This document shows, one piece after another, positions 8,943 to 16,655 of a stretch of DNA of 63,151 nucleotides. Below the pieces are notes generated by a model. It did not search any database. It saw only the letters and a program-made list of their open reading frames with translations, and was not told the DNA's origin. The translations under genes were made by a program, and so were the position numbers. The stretch comes from an uncultured Lachnospiraceae bacterium (GTDB lineage: Bacteria; Bacillota; Clostridia; Lachnospirales; Lachnospiraceae). Position 1 is the stretch's first letter; every line of letters starts with the position of its first letter. The stretch is taken from NCBI GenBank assembly GCA_934320845.1, contig CAKRFU010000016.1, forward strand, positions 1 to 63,151. The letters run 5' to 3'.

Positions 8943-9641
8943 TTAGTTCTCAATCTTATACCCGACACCCCATACAGTTTTTACATATTTGGGTTTTCTT
9001 GCGGGTTCATGCATTTTTTCACGCAGTCTTGCAATATGTGTCATAACAGTATTGTTGCTGTCAATATATTTTTCTTTCCAGACAGCTTCAAAAAGTTCTT
9101 CGGAGGATACGACATTTCCGTTATGTTCGCATAGGTACCAGAGAATGTCAAATTCAAGAGGTGTAAGTGAAAGTTCTTTATCATTCAAAAATACCCGGTG
9201 GCTGCTTTTTGAGATATTTAAACCTCGTATGTTGTATTCATCGGCAGCAAAGTTTTCGGCATCAGCTTTGTTATAACGTGTATAACGGCGAAGCTGTGTT
9301 TTAACTCTGGCGGCGAGTTCAAGTGGGTTGAATGGTTTGCATATATAATCATCAGCACCGAGCGTCAGTCCTGTTATTTTGTCGGCATCTTCTGTTTTTG
9401 CAGTCAGCATGATGATTGGAAAGAAATGTTCTTTTCGTATCTGTTTACATAGTGAAAAACCGTCAATATCAGGCAGCATAACATCGAGTATTGCCAAGTC
9501 GAGCTTTTCGTGCATGGCACATTCGAGTGCGTCTTTGGCGTTGTAAAATTTAAAAACATTGAAACCGTCATTTTCGAGATATATCTGAACGAGGTCTGCA
9601 ATATCTTTTTCATCATCGACAATCATTATATTTGTACTCAT
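8943..9641 (-). CDS. VanR-like OmpR-family response regulator
   Basis: A 232-residue regulator. The receiver domain has D9-D10, phospho-acceptor D53 in LAILDVMLPD, a conserved T in MLTAKT and K in CKPFNPLEL. The C-terminal winged helix has LTPLEFDILWYL and NTVMTHIARLREKM and ends YVKTVWGVGYKIEN. CGGAGGAA precedes the ATG, and a near-consensus promoter lies at 9676-9704. It forms an operon with the kinase downstream and perhaps with the C39 peptidase. Confidence 0.94.
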   Translation of the reverse strand: MSTNIMIVDDEKDIADLVQIYLENDGFNVFKFYNAKDALECAMHEKLDLAILDVMLPDIDGFSLCKQIRKEHFFPIIMLTAKTEDADKITGLTLGADDYICKPFNPLELAARVKTQLRRYTRYNKADAENFAADEYNIRGLNISKSSHRVFLNDKELSLTPLEFDILWYLCEHNGNVVSSEELFEAVWKEKYIDSNNTVMTHIARLREKMHEPARKPKYVKTVWGVGYKIEN

Positions 9642-9675
9642 TTATTGTTCCTCCGAAAGTGCTTGATTTAAGTAC

Positions 9676-9704
9676 ATATTAGCATTTGGATATATCGGTG
9701 TCAA
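9676..9704 (-). promoter_or_regulatory. Sigma-70 type promoter of the VanRS-like operon
   Basis: On the minus strand TTGACA (9699-9704) is followed after 17 bases by TAATAT (9676-9681), 35 bases before the regulator start codon. Confidence 0.75.
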
Positions 9705-9805
9705 AGGCGGGGATAATTTTGGTTTAGTGTTATTTAGATTGGCATTAGCAGTAACAAAATGTCAATAATTTTTTAATCACATTTTCCTGAAAATGGACAA
9801 AAAAT

Positions 9806-9834
9806 AAAGCATATAGATTTTATCTATATGCTTT
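9806..9834 (-). terminator. Terminator of the sugar cassette
   Basis: Perfect 13-base arms (9806-9818 and 9822-9834) with a three-base loop. On the minus strand the hairpin is followed by a T-rich run, just after the kinase stop codon at 9850. Confidence 0.85.
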
Positions 9835-9849
9835 ACTTTCATATATTCA

Positions 9850-10812
9850 TTATTTCTGCATAAATTCAAACACTGCTTCTTTCGTCGGAATTGCAGGAAT
9901 TCCACCTCTCTTTTGCACACACAATCCGGCAACTGCATTTCCTAAAATAGCACATTTTCTGATTTCTTCCCATTTTATGTTTTCAACAGTCTTATTCATA
10001 GAAAGGATACCGCATAATACGCCTCCCCAGAATGAATCACCTGCTCCAGTCGTGTCGACCGCATGTGTCTGAAATGCTTTGATGATTTCTTTTCTGTTTT
10101 TTGTTGCCATAAGAACACCATGTTCTCCCAATGTAACGGCAACCAGCTTCGGTCCCATGGCAAGGAGTTGGTCTGCAGCCTGCTCATAACTTTTGACCCC
10201 TGTCAACAGAATACTCTCTTCATCCGATATCTTCATGACATCTACCAGTTCTATGACAGATTTCATTTTTTTCACGGCATACTCTTTGCTCTTCCAAAGA
10301 GATGGGCGGTAATTTGGATCATAGGAAACAAGTACACCCGCTGCTTTTGCTATTTTTACAGCTTCGATTGTTGTGCTTTCTGCCGGTTCATCTGTCAGCG
10401 ATAACGAGCCAAAATGAAAAACTCTACATCCGGAAATTAATGTCTGATCAAGTTCTTCTTTTTTTAACTGTGTATCTGCACCCGGCTTTCTTGCAAAAGA
10501 AAAATTCCGTTCTCCATTTTCACCGATTTCCACAAATGCAAGCGTTGTAAAATAATCTGGATCTTCGACAACAGCATCTGTATTGATTCCTTCATTTTGT
10601 AATGTCTTCTTTAAAAATTTACCATGCATATCGTTTCCAACTTTTCCAATAAAAGATGTGCGATATCCAAAGTGGCTTGCAACTGTCAGAAGATTTGCCG
10701 GAGCACCGCCGGGATTCTGTTCAAACAGTTTTCTGCCATCCTGACTGTGTCCTGCTTCAGTAAAATCAATTAGCAATTCTCCCAATGCTACAATATCAAC
10801 CTTTTCTTCCAT
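9850..10812 (-). CDS. PfkB-family carbohydrate kinase, fructokinase-like
   Basis: A 320-residue ribokinase/PfkB sugar kinase. The N-terminal signature includes GELLIDF, the substrate-binding NPGGAPAN (33-40) and GKVGNDMHG; the C-terminal signature DTTGAGDSF (253-261) holds the catalytic base D259 and the anion hole. Sequence and length match bacterial fructokinases that make fructose 6-phosphate with ATP. Its start overlaps the end of the upstream transporter gene by 17 bases and has GGAGGAA before it. With the adjacent polyol-dehydrogenase-like enzyme it suggests oxidation of a polyol to a ketose followed by phosphorylation, though release from an imported glycoside is equally possible. Confidence 0.9.
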   Translation of the reverse strand: MEEKVDIVALGELLIDFTEAGHSQDGRKLFEQNPGGAPANLLTVASHFGYRTSFIGKVGNDMHGKFLKKTLQNEGINTDAVVEDPDYFTTLAFVEIGENGERNFSFARKPGADTQLKKEELDQTLISGCRVFHFGSLSLTDEPAESTTIEAVKIAKAAGVLVSYDPNYRPSLWKSKEYAVKKMKSVIELVDVMKISDEESILLTGVKSYEQAADQLLAMGPKLVAVTLGEHGVLMATKNRKEIIKAFQTHAVDTTGAGDSFWGGVLCGILSMNKTVENIKWEEIRKCAILGNAVAGLCVQKRGGIPAIPTKEAVFEFMQK

Positions 10813-12160
10813 GTTTTAGTTCCTCCACAATCTCGTTATAACGTTTTTTATTTAAACGATAGAAAAATAATACAACTGCCGTCACAATCCAGAGTATACC
10901 TGGAATTGTCGTAAATGCATGTTTCATAATAGAAAGTACAGTTGTATTTTGTGCCTGATTTGCAACATAACCATATTTTCCAAGTAATCCTGCCAAAAGT
11001 GATGTTCCAACTGCCATTCCGATTTTATTTCCAAGTGAAATAAATGCATACTGAAAACCGTCATTTCTAAGTCCGGTTTTCCACTCACCATATTCCACAC
11101 AGTCTGGAATAATTGCATAGATTGCGGTATTAAATCCGGAGAATAAAAACTGTGTGAGACCTGATAATGCATAAAAAATTGCTGGTGATTCTTTGACGTT
11201 AAAGAAAAACATAGTCAGCATGGAAATTCCTGTAAATAGAGCAAAGAGAGATGCCGTTCTTCCTTTGTTATTCAACTTTCGGAATACTGGTTGAAAACAT
11301 GCTGCTCCGATGATAGAAGGAATAATGATACACATGGAATAAGTAGTATAATAAGAGGCATTTCCTTCTACATATGTAAAATAATACAGAATATCTGCAT
11401 TTCTTCCATACAATGTGAGTCCAAATAATATCTGTCCTACTAATGCTAAAATATATGGTCTGTTCTGCATGACTGCTTTTAGCTGAACTTTCACAGAAAT
11501 TTTTTCCTTTTCCGGAGTGATAACTGCTTCTTTTGTCTTCGCAAAACAGAAAAGATGACAGACTGTAAATATACATCCATATATGATTGCAACAGTCAAA
11601 TATCCTGTCTTTGCACTGTGGCTGCCGAATTTACTAATCATCGGAACAGTGATAATATTTAACACACCAATCGCTATCATCGCTGCAACTGAACGGGATG
11701 TATTTATTTTTGCACGTTCATCAATATCTTGTGTCATAGCACCACACAAGGTTCCATATGGAATATTCACACAGGTATACCCAAGAACCAGCAGACAGTA
11801 GGTAATTACCATATAAATAATCTTTCCGTTCTGAGGCCAGTCAGGTCTTGCCCAGAATGTCATGACAAGAAGAACAGCTGTGATTGGTGCTGCTACTAAC
11901 AGCCATGGACGGTACCTTCCCCATCTCGATTTTGTTTTATCCGTAAGTCCCCCGACGATTGGATCATTGATTGCATCCCAGAATCTTGAAAAAAGCATAA
12001 GTGCTGACACTGCTGCCATACTGATTCCAAACACATCTGTATAAAATATCATCAGAAAATTACTGACGAACATCCAGCTGAAATTACATCCAACATCACC
12101 AAAGCCATATGCTATTTTACTAATCAGCGGCACTTTTCCATTTATGTTTTTGCTTTCCAT
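10796..12160 (-). CDS. GPH-family sugar:cation symporter (MelB-like)
   Basis: A 454-residue major-facilitator protein of the glycoside-pentoside-hexuronide family with about 12 membrane helices. Landmarks are KIAYGFGDVGCNFSW at the N terminus, FSRFWDAINDPIVGGLTDKT with the cation-site aspartates, RWGRYRPW, and the second-half motif DCVEYGEWKTGLRNDG. Members import glycosides, pentoses or hexuronates with Na+ or H+. It lies mid-operon, 18 bases after the VOC gene, with AGGAGG before the ATG. Substrate is not inferable beyond a small sugar, glycoside or polyol. Confidence 0.92.
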   Translation of the reverse strand: MESKNINGKVPLISKIAYGFGDVGCNFSWMFVSNFLMIFYTDVFGISMAAVSALMLFSRFWDAINDPIVGGLTDKTKSRWGRYRPWLLVAAPITAVLLVMTFWARPDWPQNGKIIYMVITYCLLVLGYTCVNIPYGTLCGAMTQDIDERAKINTSRSVAAMIAIGVLNIITVPMISKFGSHSAKTGYLTVAIIYGCIFTVCHLFCFAKTKEAVITPEKEKISVKVQLKAVMQNRPYILALVGQILFGLTLYGRNADILYYFTYVEGNASYYTTYSMCIIIPSIIGAACFQPVFRKLNNKGRTASLFALFTGISMLTMFFFNVKESPAIFYALSGLTQFLFSGFNTAIYAIIPDCVEYGEWKTGLRNDGFQYAFISLGNKIGMAVGTSLLAGLLGKYGYVANQAQNTTVLSIMKHAFTTIPGILWIVTAVVLFFYRLNKKRYNEIVEELKHGRKG

Positions 12161-12178
12161 ATGTCCCTCCTGTTCTTA

Positions 12179-12571
12179 TCAGAGTTTCTGACAAAACTCT
12201 ATTCTTTCTTCATTTGGTCCCTTAATCATAAAAAATTTCACACCATTTTCCCAAAATGGCAGATCTTCGATTCCGTCTGTAATAACAGTGTATTTTTCAT
12301 TACAGATTTTCTGATACATACTTTCAATGTCTTCCACATCAAGTGCAACATGCTGGTATGCACCATCTGACATCGCCGCCTGCCCATTTTCAAATGTCTC
12401 TATGCAATAATTTTTTATCTGTAAAAATGCTACTTTTTCCTCTGCTTTTTCATTATAAGTCTGCATAATTACTTCAAATCCAAGGCTTTTATAAAATTCA
12501 ATTGTTTTCTGTAAATCGTTTGTCGGAAGCCCGACATGGGCAACTCCGACAATTCCATATTTATTTTCCAT
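12179..12571 (-). CDS. VOC (glyoxalase/bleomycin-resistance fold) protein
   Basis: A 130-residue single-module vicinal-oxygen-chelate protein. It shows HVGLPTNDLQKTIEFYKSLGF at the N terminus (paired beta-alpha-beta unit with metal-ligand His), a central HVALDVEDI repeat with the second His, and a C-terminal GPNEERIEF with the Glu ligand. This pattern fits lactoylglutathione-lyase-like or isomerase members. It lies between the dehydrogenase (9-base gap) and transporter genes, so it probably acts in the same sugar pathway, perhaps as an epimerase or to remove a reactive aldehyde. That role is inference. Confidence 0.85.
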   Translation of the reverse strand: MENKYGIVGVAHVGLPTNDLQKTIEFYKSLGFEVIMQTYNEKAEEKVAFLQIKNYCIETFENGQAAMSDGAYQHVALDVEDIESMYQKICNEKYTVITDGIEDLPFWENGVKFFMIKGPNEERIEFCQKL

Positions 12572-12580
12572 ATACGCTCC

Positions 12581-13609
12581 TTACTTTTCGCTGACATTGA
12601 TAATTACTTTCATAGTTGTCTCGCGATTGTCATCAATATATTGATATGCCTTTAAATAATCTTTAAAATCAAATGTTTTTGATATTAGTGGTCTCAAATT
12701 AACCTTTCCTTCATTCACAAGTCTGATTCCGTCTATATAATCATCATGGCGGTACATCATCGTGCTCTTAATGTCAAGTTCGTGGTCATTTGCCACCGCA
12801 AGATCTACTTCTGCCATTCCAGCAAAAACAGCCACCAATACGATTGTACTTCCTTTTCTTGCATATTTGATTGCCTGTCCCATTGTGATATTATTTCCGG
12901 CACAGTCGTAAATTACATCGGCTTTATCCGGTCCAAATGCATCTATCATTGCTTCACCGAAATCTTTATTTTTGGTATTCACGCACACATCAATTCCACA
13001 TTCTTCTGCCTTTGCCAATCGAAGATCACTGATATCTGTAATCATCACTTTTGCTGCTCCCATTCCTTTTGCTGCCTGTGCTACAAGATTTCCGATTGGT
13101 CCTGCTCCAAGGACTGCAATATTCATGCCAGATACATCGCCCATCTGTTTTACACCATGAACTGCCACAGCAAGCGGTTCAATCATAGCTCCTTCTTCAT
13201 AGGACATATCTTCTGGAATAGGTGTTACTTTAGATGCATCCACTGCAAAATACTCAGATGCTGTTCCTGTCGTTTGAAATCCCATTACTTTTAATTCCTC
13301 GCAGAGATTATACTTTCCATGACGGCATGGATAGCAGTGTCCACAATATACCTGTGGCTCTATCGTCACCTTTTGTCCAACATGAAACTCTGTGACACCT
13401 TTTCCAAGTTCTGTGATTTCACCGGAAACCTCATGTCCCTGTGTTACCGGATATTTTGTAAAAGGATGTTTCCCATGATAAACATGAATATCTGATCCAC
13501 AAATACCAATATTCATAATTTTTACCAATACCTGGTTTTCTTTTACCTCCGGAACCGGAACCTCTCTGAAAATAATTTCTCCTGGATTTGTCATTACCTG
13601 CTGTAACAT
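12581..13609 (-). CDS. Zinc-dependent polyol/alcohol dehydrogenase (MDR family)
   Basis: A 342-residue medium-chain dehydrogenase of the sorbitol/threonine dehydrogenase type. Catalytic-zinc ligands are C37 in GICGSDIH and H59-E60 in GHE; structural-zinc cysteines are at 89, 92, 95 and 103 (YCGHCYPCRHGKYNLC). The nucleotide motif VLGAGPIGNL and the aspartate after VMITD indicate NAD. It is the first gene of the minus-strand cassette, with AGGAGG before the ATG and a promoter with operator-like palindromes upstream. It probably oxidises a polyol or sugar hydroxyl to a keto sugar. Substrate unproven. Confidence 0.92.
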   Translation of the reverse strand: MLQQVMTNPGEIIFREVPVPEVKENQVLVKIMNIGICGSDIHVYHGKHPFTKYPVTQGHEVSGEITELGKGVTEFHVGQKVTIEPQVYCGHCYPCRHGKYNLCEELKVMGFQTTGTASEYFAVDASKVTPIPEDMSYEEGAMIEPLAVAVHGVKQMGDVSGMNIAVLGAGPIGNLVAQAAKGMGAAKVMITDISDLRLAKAEECGIDVCVNTKNKDFGEAMIDAFGPDKADVIYDCAGNNITMGQAIKYARKGSTIVLVAVFAGMAEVDLAVANDHELDIKSTMMYRHDDYIDGIRLVNEGKVNLRPLISKTFDFKDYLKAYQYIDDNRETTMKVIINVSEK

Positions 13610-13642
13610 AATAGTTTCCTCCTTTTTTTATTTATATTGTTT

Positions 13643-13669
13643 CGTTTTATCTTTTATAAAACGTTTTAT
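13643..13669. promoter_or_regulatory. Palindromic operator-like sites of the sugar cassette
   Basis: Two overlapping inverted repeats lie just downstream of the -10 box: CGTTTTAT (13643-13650) mirrored by ATAAAACG (13656-13663) with a 5-base centre, and a perfect 14-base palindrome ATAAAACGTTTTAT (13656-13669). The core TTTTATAAAAGA recurs just upstream of the ROK gene (about 14975-14986). A ROK-family repressor site is likely; the CG-centred palindrome could instead be a LacI-type or catabolite site. Confidence 0.6.
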
Positions 13670-13681
13670 TAAAGTAATTAC

Positions 13682-13710
13682 ATTATCTTCCTGTAAACAT
13701 GTTTTGTCAA
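13682..13710 (-). promoter_or_regulatory. Promoter of the sugar cassette
   Basis: On the minus strand TTGACA (13705-13710), 17 bases, then GATAAT (13682-13687), followed immediately by the operator-like palindromes and, 73 bases on, the dehydrogenase start. Confidence 0.8.
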
Positions 13711-13782
13711 TATATTTTTTGATATTCTTACATATTTCACAATTTTCAAATATATTTTTTGTATATTTTTCATAATGAACAC

Positions 13783-13828
13783 AAAAAATGGAAAGGAAAC
13801 CGTAGTTACGGTTTCCTTTCCATTTTTT
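13783..13828. terminator. Strong terminator after the ROK gene
   Basis: A perfect 22-base inverted repeat (13783-13804 and 13807-13828) that ends in A and T runs on either side, so it can work on both strands. It separates the ROK gene from the cassette promoter. Confidence 0.92.
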
Positions 13829-13845
13829 ACTATAATATATTTTCT

Positions 13846-14970
13846 TTACAGTTCTACCATATGTTCTGTAAAAAAGTATTTCGCAGCTCCAACAGCCGAT
13901 GCTTCTTTCTTGTATGAACAATTTTTTAAATATGAAATATCATGTTCAAAGCCATTATATCCCATCACTTTTTCTCCCAGTGGTATCATATAATCTGACA
14001 GTATACCTCCCACATCACCTCCCAGTATGATATCCATATCATATGCCATCCGCAGATTTGATATCAAAACAGCAAGGTGATCCAGATAGTCATTCCATGT
14101 CTGCAAAGCTTTTTCATCACCACTTTCAATTTTTTCCATAAATGCGTCCAGTGACTGTCTGTTATCTTCTGTCAGTACACTTGCAGCACAATATGCATCT
14201 GCACATCCTGATTTACCACAATAACAATTTCTTCCACCGGGAACAAGTATCATGTGCCCAAACTCTCCAGCCTTCTGGTTCTGCCCTCGAAACAATTTTC
14301 CATCTATGCAGAATGCACCTCCTAAGGTGTGATTTAAAGAAAGATATATCGCATTGGGATATTTTTGCTTTTTTTCTGCAAGCATTGCAGCGTTAGCATC
14401 ATTTTCAAAATATACAGGCATTTCCAAAGCCTGCTCTAAAAAGCGCAGACTATAATTCTCTATGCCTAAAGCATGGGATTTTAGAACAATCCGTTCTTTC
14501 TGGTCGATAATTCCGGGAACCGCCACTCCAATTCCAAGCAGCGTATCCTTCGCTGATTCACCTTCAAGAAAAGCTTTGACCTTTTGTGATACCTTTGTAC
14601 AATAGGATAATTCAGACGTAAATTTTAAACGGATGCGATCCTTTTTTATAATCTCATCTCCAAGATTTACTAATACCACTTCTATGTGATTCGCTGTAAT
14701 CAAAATCCCAATTGCATGACAGTATGACTTATTAATGCCTATACTTTTTGCCTTCCGTCCACCAGTTGAAGCATATTCTCCGGTTTCTTCCAACACCATT
14801 TTTTCTAACAAGTCATTCACATTTGCCAACACGGTCGGCATACTCAAGTTTAACTCTTTTGCGAGTTCCGCCTTGGATGTAACAGGATTGTTTAGCACAT
14901 AATTAATTATTTTTTTTCTTGCTATATTTCTTTTATCTTTATTTTTCGTTTTCTTATCCTCTTTTATCAA
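13846..14970 (-). CDS. ROK-family transcriptional regulator
   Basis: A 374-residue ROK regulator. An N-terminal winged helix (about 15-75) with VTSKAELAKELNLSMPTV precedes the sugar-binding/kinase-like fold. ROK signatures are FENDANAAMLAE (188-199) and GEFGHM followed by the zinc cysteines C249, C251 and C256; the glycine-rich GIGVAVPG is also present. Such proteins repress sugar genes until the sugar binds. The frame opens at a TTG with no clear ribosome site and no nearby ATG, so the exact start is uncertain. It is transcribed in the same direction as the cassette but behind its own terminator, and operator-like motifs occur at both promoters. Confidence 0.9.
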   Translation of the reverse strand: MIKEDKKTKNKDKRNIARKKIINYVLNNPVTSKAELAKELNLSMPTVLANVNDLLEKMVLEETGEYASTGGRKAKSIGINKSYCHAIGILITANHIEVVLVNLGDEIIKKDRIRLKFTSELSYCTKVSQKVKAFLEGESAKDTLLGIGVAVPGIIDQKERIVLKSHALGIENYSLRFLEQALEMPVYFENDANAAMLAEKKQKYPNAIYLSLNHTLGGAFCIDGKLFRGQNQKAGEFGHMILVPGGRNCYCGKSGCADAYCAASVLTEDNRQSLDAFMEKIESGDEKALQTWNDYLDHLAVLISNLRMAYDMDIILGGDVGGILSDYMIPLGEKVMGYNGFEHDISYLKNCSYKKEASAVGAAKYFFTEHMVEL

Positions 14971-15341
14971 ATATTTTATAAAAGAATTATATGCTTTTTT
15001 ATTCTTCTTGTAAAGTGGTGTTTTATAATAAAAATTTGTTGCATTTGGAAATGTTGCTTGCTTCTTAAATACAGGCTTTGGGAGTATCGTTGTCGTTTTA
15101 ACTTCACGGATTCAGGTAACAAATAATAGTTCATTAAAGGCAGCATCTTGAATGTGAAAATATAGAATTAAAAATTGTGACCATTTAGACACGAAAAACG
15201 ACCAAATAGACGTGATTTAACACAAGAGGAATTTAATATGGTAGGGTGTAAGTGTTTCTGAACAAATAATAGAAGCATATCAGTATAAATTTTACAAGTA
15301 TCGGAAAAAGTAAAATTGGCTTGAAAAAAACAAAAAAACAG
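14971..15341. other. Gene-free stretch with operator-like motifs and an IS-end-like repeat
   Basis: No intact gene is seen. The first part (about 14973-15030) holds TTTTATAAAAGA and TTTTATAATAAAA, similar to the cassette operator, and should contain the ROK promoter. From about 15179 to 15214 two imperfect 15-base direct repeats, GACCATTTAGACACG and GACCAAATAGACGTG, occur 21 bases apart, which recalls the repeated transposase sites at some insertion-sequence ends. Confidence 0.45.
15226..15321 (+). pseudogene. Possible frameshifted gene-start remnant
   Basis: An AAGAGGA ribosome-site-like element precedes an ATG at 15238, but the frame stops after seven codons. A one-base change of frame would continue with VSEQIIEAYQYKFYKYRKK before a stop at about 15319. 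This looks like the decayed 5' end of a gene, perhaps of the same element as the direct repeats just upstream. The family is not recognised and the call is tentative. Confidence 0.25.
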
Positions 15342-15370
15342 TTGACACATAAAAAACAGTGTGATATAGT
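15342..15370 (+). promoter_or_regulatory. Promoter of tRNA-Lys copy 1
   Basis: TTGACA (15342-15347), 17 bases, TATAGT (15365-15370), 40 bases before the tRNA. Confidence 0.8.
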
Positions 15371-15410
15371 AATATCGTTGTCGCAAGACAGCGTAATTAT
15401 TATATTGTAT

Positions 15411-15483
15411 GCGCTTCTAGCTCAGTTGGCAGAGCACCTGACTCTTAATCAGGGTGTCCAGGGTTCGAACCCCTGGAGGCGCA
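15411..15483 (+). tRNA. tRNA-Lys (anticodon CTT), copy 1
   Basis: A complete 73-base cloverleaf: acceptor GCGCTTC with GAGGCGC, D arm GCTC/GAGC, anticodon loop CTCTTAA, T loop TTCGAAC and discriminator A; CCA is not encoded. An identical copy lies on the minus strand at 19847-19919. Confidence 0.97.
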
Positions 15484-15486
15484 CTG

Positions 15487-15536
15487 AAAGTCCTCGTTTG
15501 GCAGTTAAGTCTGTTGGGTAGGGACTTTTTTTTGTC
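15487..15536 (+). terminator. Terminator after tRNA-Lys copy 1
   Basis: AAAGTCC and GGGACTTT close a long imperfect hairpin followed by a T run. Confidence 0.7.
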
Positions 15537-15647
15537 CCTTTTTTATGGTAAATTTAAGGTATGAATTAACATAAAAAAAGTGTTGATACTATATGAGAAG
15601 ATTATTTTCGGGCGTACAGATTAAATTGCTCAGAAATGAGGTGGATT

Positions 15648-16538
15648 ATGGGAATTGTTATAACTCACAGACAGATGGAATTTTGGAAGAGAAATATTAC
15701 TGCGGTTTTTGGAATGTTAGTTTTTTCGATTGGCATAAATTTGTTTGTTGTACCTGCTGATTTGTATAATGGCGGAGTGCTTGGTGTGAGTCAGATTATA
15801 AGAACGATTTTTGTGAAATATCTTCATCTTTTTTCGGGAAGTACGGATATTGCAGGTATTATCAATATGATACTTAATATACCGCTTTTTATTCTGGCAT
15901 ATTTTTCGATAAGCAAAAACTTTTTTGCAAGAACTCTTGTATGCGTTTTGAGCCAGACATTTTTCCTGAGTATTGTTCCTATACCGCCACAGCCGATTGT
16001 TGCAGACGCACTTTCAGCAAGTATTATAGGCGGAATATTTGGCGGCGCAGGAATTGGAATTGCTTTGAGAGCAGGCGGTTCAAGCGGAGGAATGGATATT
16101 GTCGGGATGTTCTTTACAAAGAAATTTAAGGGATTTTCAGTTGGAAAGATTTCGCTTATGCTCAATGCAGTAGTTTATGGAATATGTGCAGTTTTGTTTG
16201 GAGTTCAGACTGCTATTTACTGTATAATTTATTCCGCTGTAAGTATGCTTGTCACTGACCGCACACATACCCAGAATATAAATGCAGAAGTTATTATATT
16301 TACCAAAAAAGAGCCTGTGGAGATAATGGACTATATTGTAAATCAGTTTAAACGTGATGCGACATGGTGGGAAGCTAAGGGCGGTTATACGGAAGAAAAG
16401 ACATATATGACGATAGTGGTTTTGTCGAAATACGAATGTGCACAGCTTAGAAGAGAGATAAAGCAGATTGATGAACATGCTTTTGTTGTTGAGAAAGATG
16501 GTCTTAATATTATGGGACGATTTGAAAAGCATCTGTAA
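15648..16538 (+). CDS. YitT-family membrane protein (DUF161/DUF2179)
   Basis: A 296-residue integral membrane protein with five to six helices in the first two thirds, including the family runs FVVPADLYNGGVLGVSQI and GGIFGGAGIGIALRAGGSSGGMDI, and a cytoplasmic C-terminal DUF2179 domain (about 215-290; YMTIVVLSKYECAQLRREI, EKDGLNIMGRF). The family is very common in Firmicutes and its transport or signalling role is not established. The start at 15648 follows GAGGTGG; an ATG four codons earlier overlaps that site. It lies between the inverted tRNA-Lys genes. Confidence 0.9.
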   Translation: MGIVITHRQMEFWKRNITAVFGMLVFSIGINLFVVPADLYNGGVLGVSQIIRTIFVKYLHLFSGSTDIAGIINMILNIPLFILAYFSISKNFFARTLVCVLSQTFFLSIVPIPPQPIVADALSASIIGGIFGGAGIGIALRAGGSSGGMDIVGMFFTKKFKGFSVGKISLMLNAVVYGICAVLFGVQTAIYCIIYSAVSMLVTDRTHTQNINAEVIIFTKKEPVEIMDYIVNQFKRDATWWEAKGGYTEEKTYMTIVVLSKYECAQLRREIKQIDEHAFVVEKDGLNIMGRFEKHL

Positions 16539-16655
16539 TTTGTAATAAGATTTAAAAGTATCTGCAGACAAAGATTGTGCTGAAAATGAAAACAGCTTTT
16601 ATTGCATCTCTTTATAAAGTTACTGAAAAATGAAGAAAAAGAGGGAGGCTCCGGC

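Noticed and set aside
7846..9641. Glycopeptide-resistance regulatory system
   Set aside because: The kinase and regulator resemble VanRS, but no vanH, vanA-type ligase or vanX gene is present, so resistance is not supported.
12746..13294. 182-codon frame antisense to the zinc dehydrogenase
   Set aside because: It is His/Cys-rich only because it mirrors the dehydrogenase codons; no ribosome site or family match.
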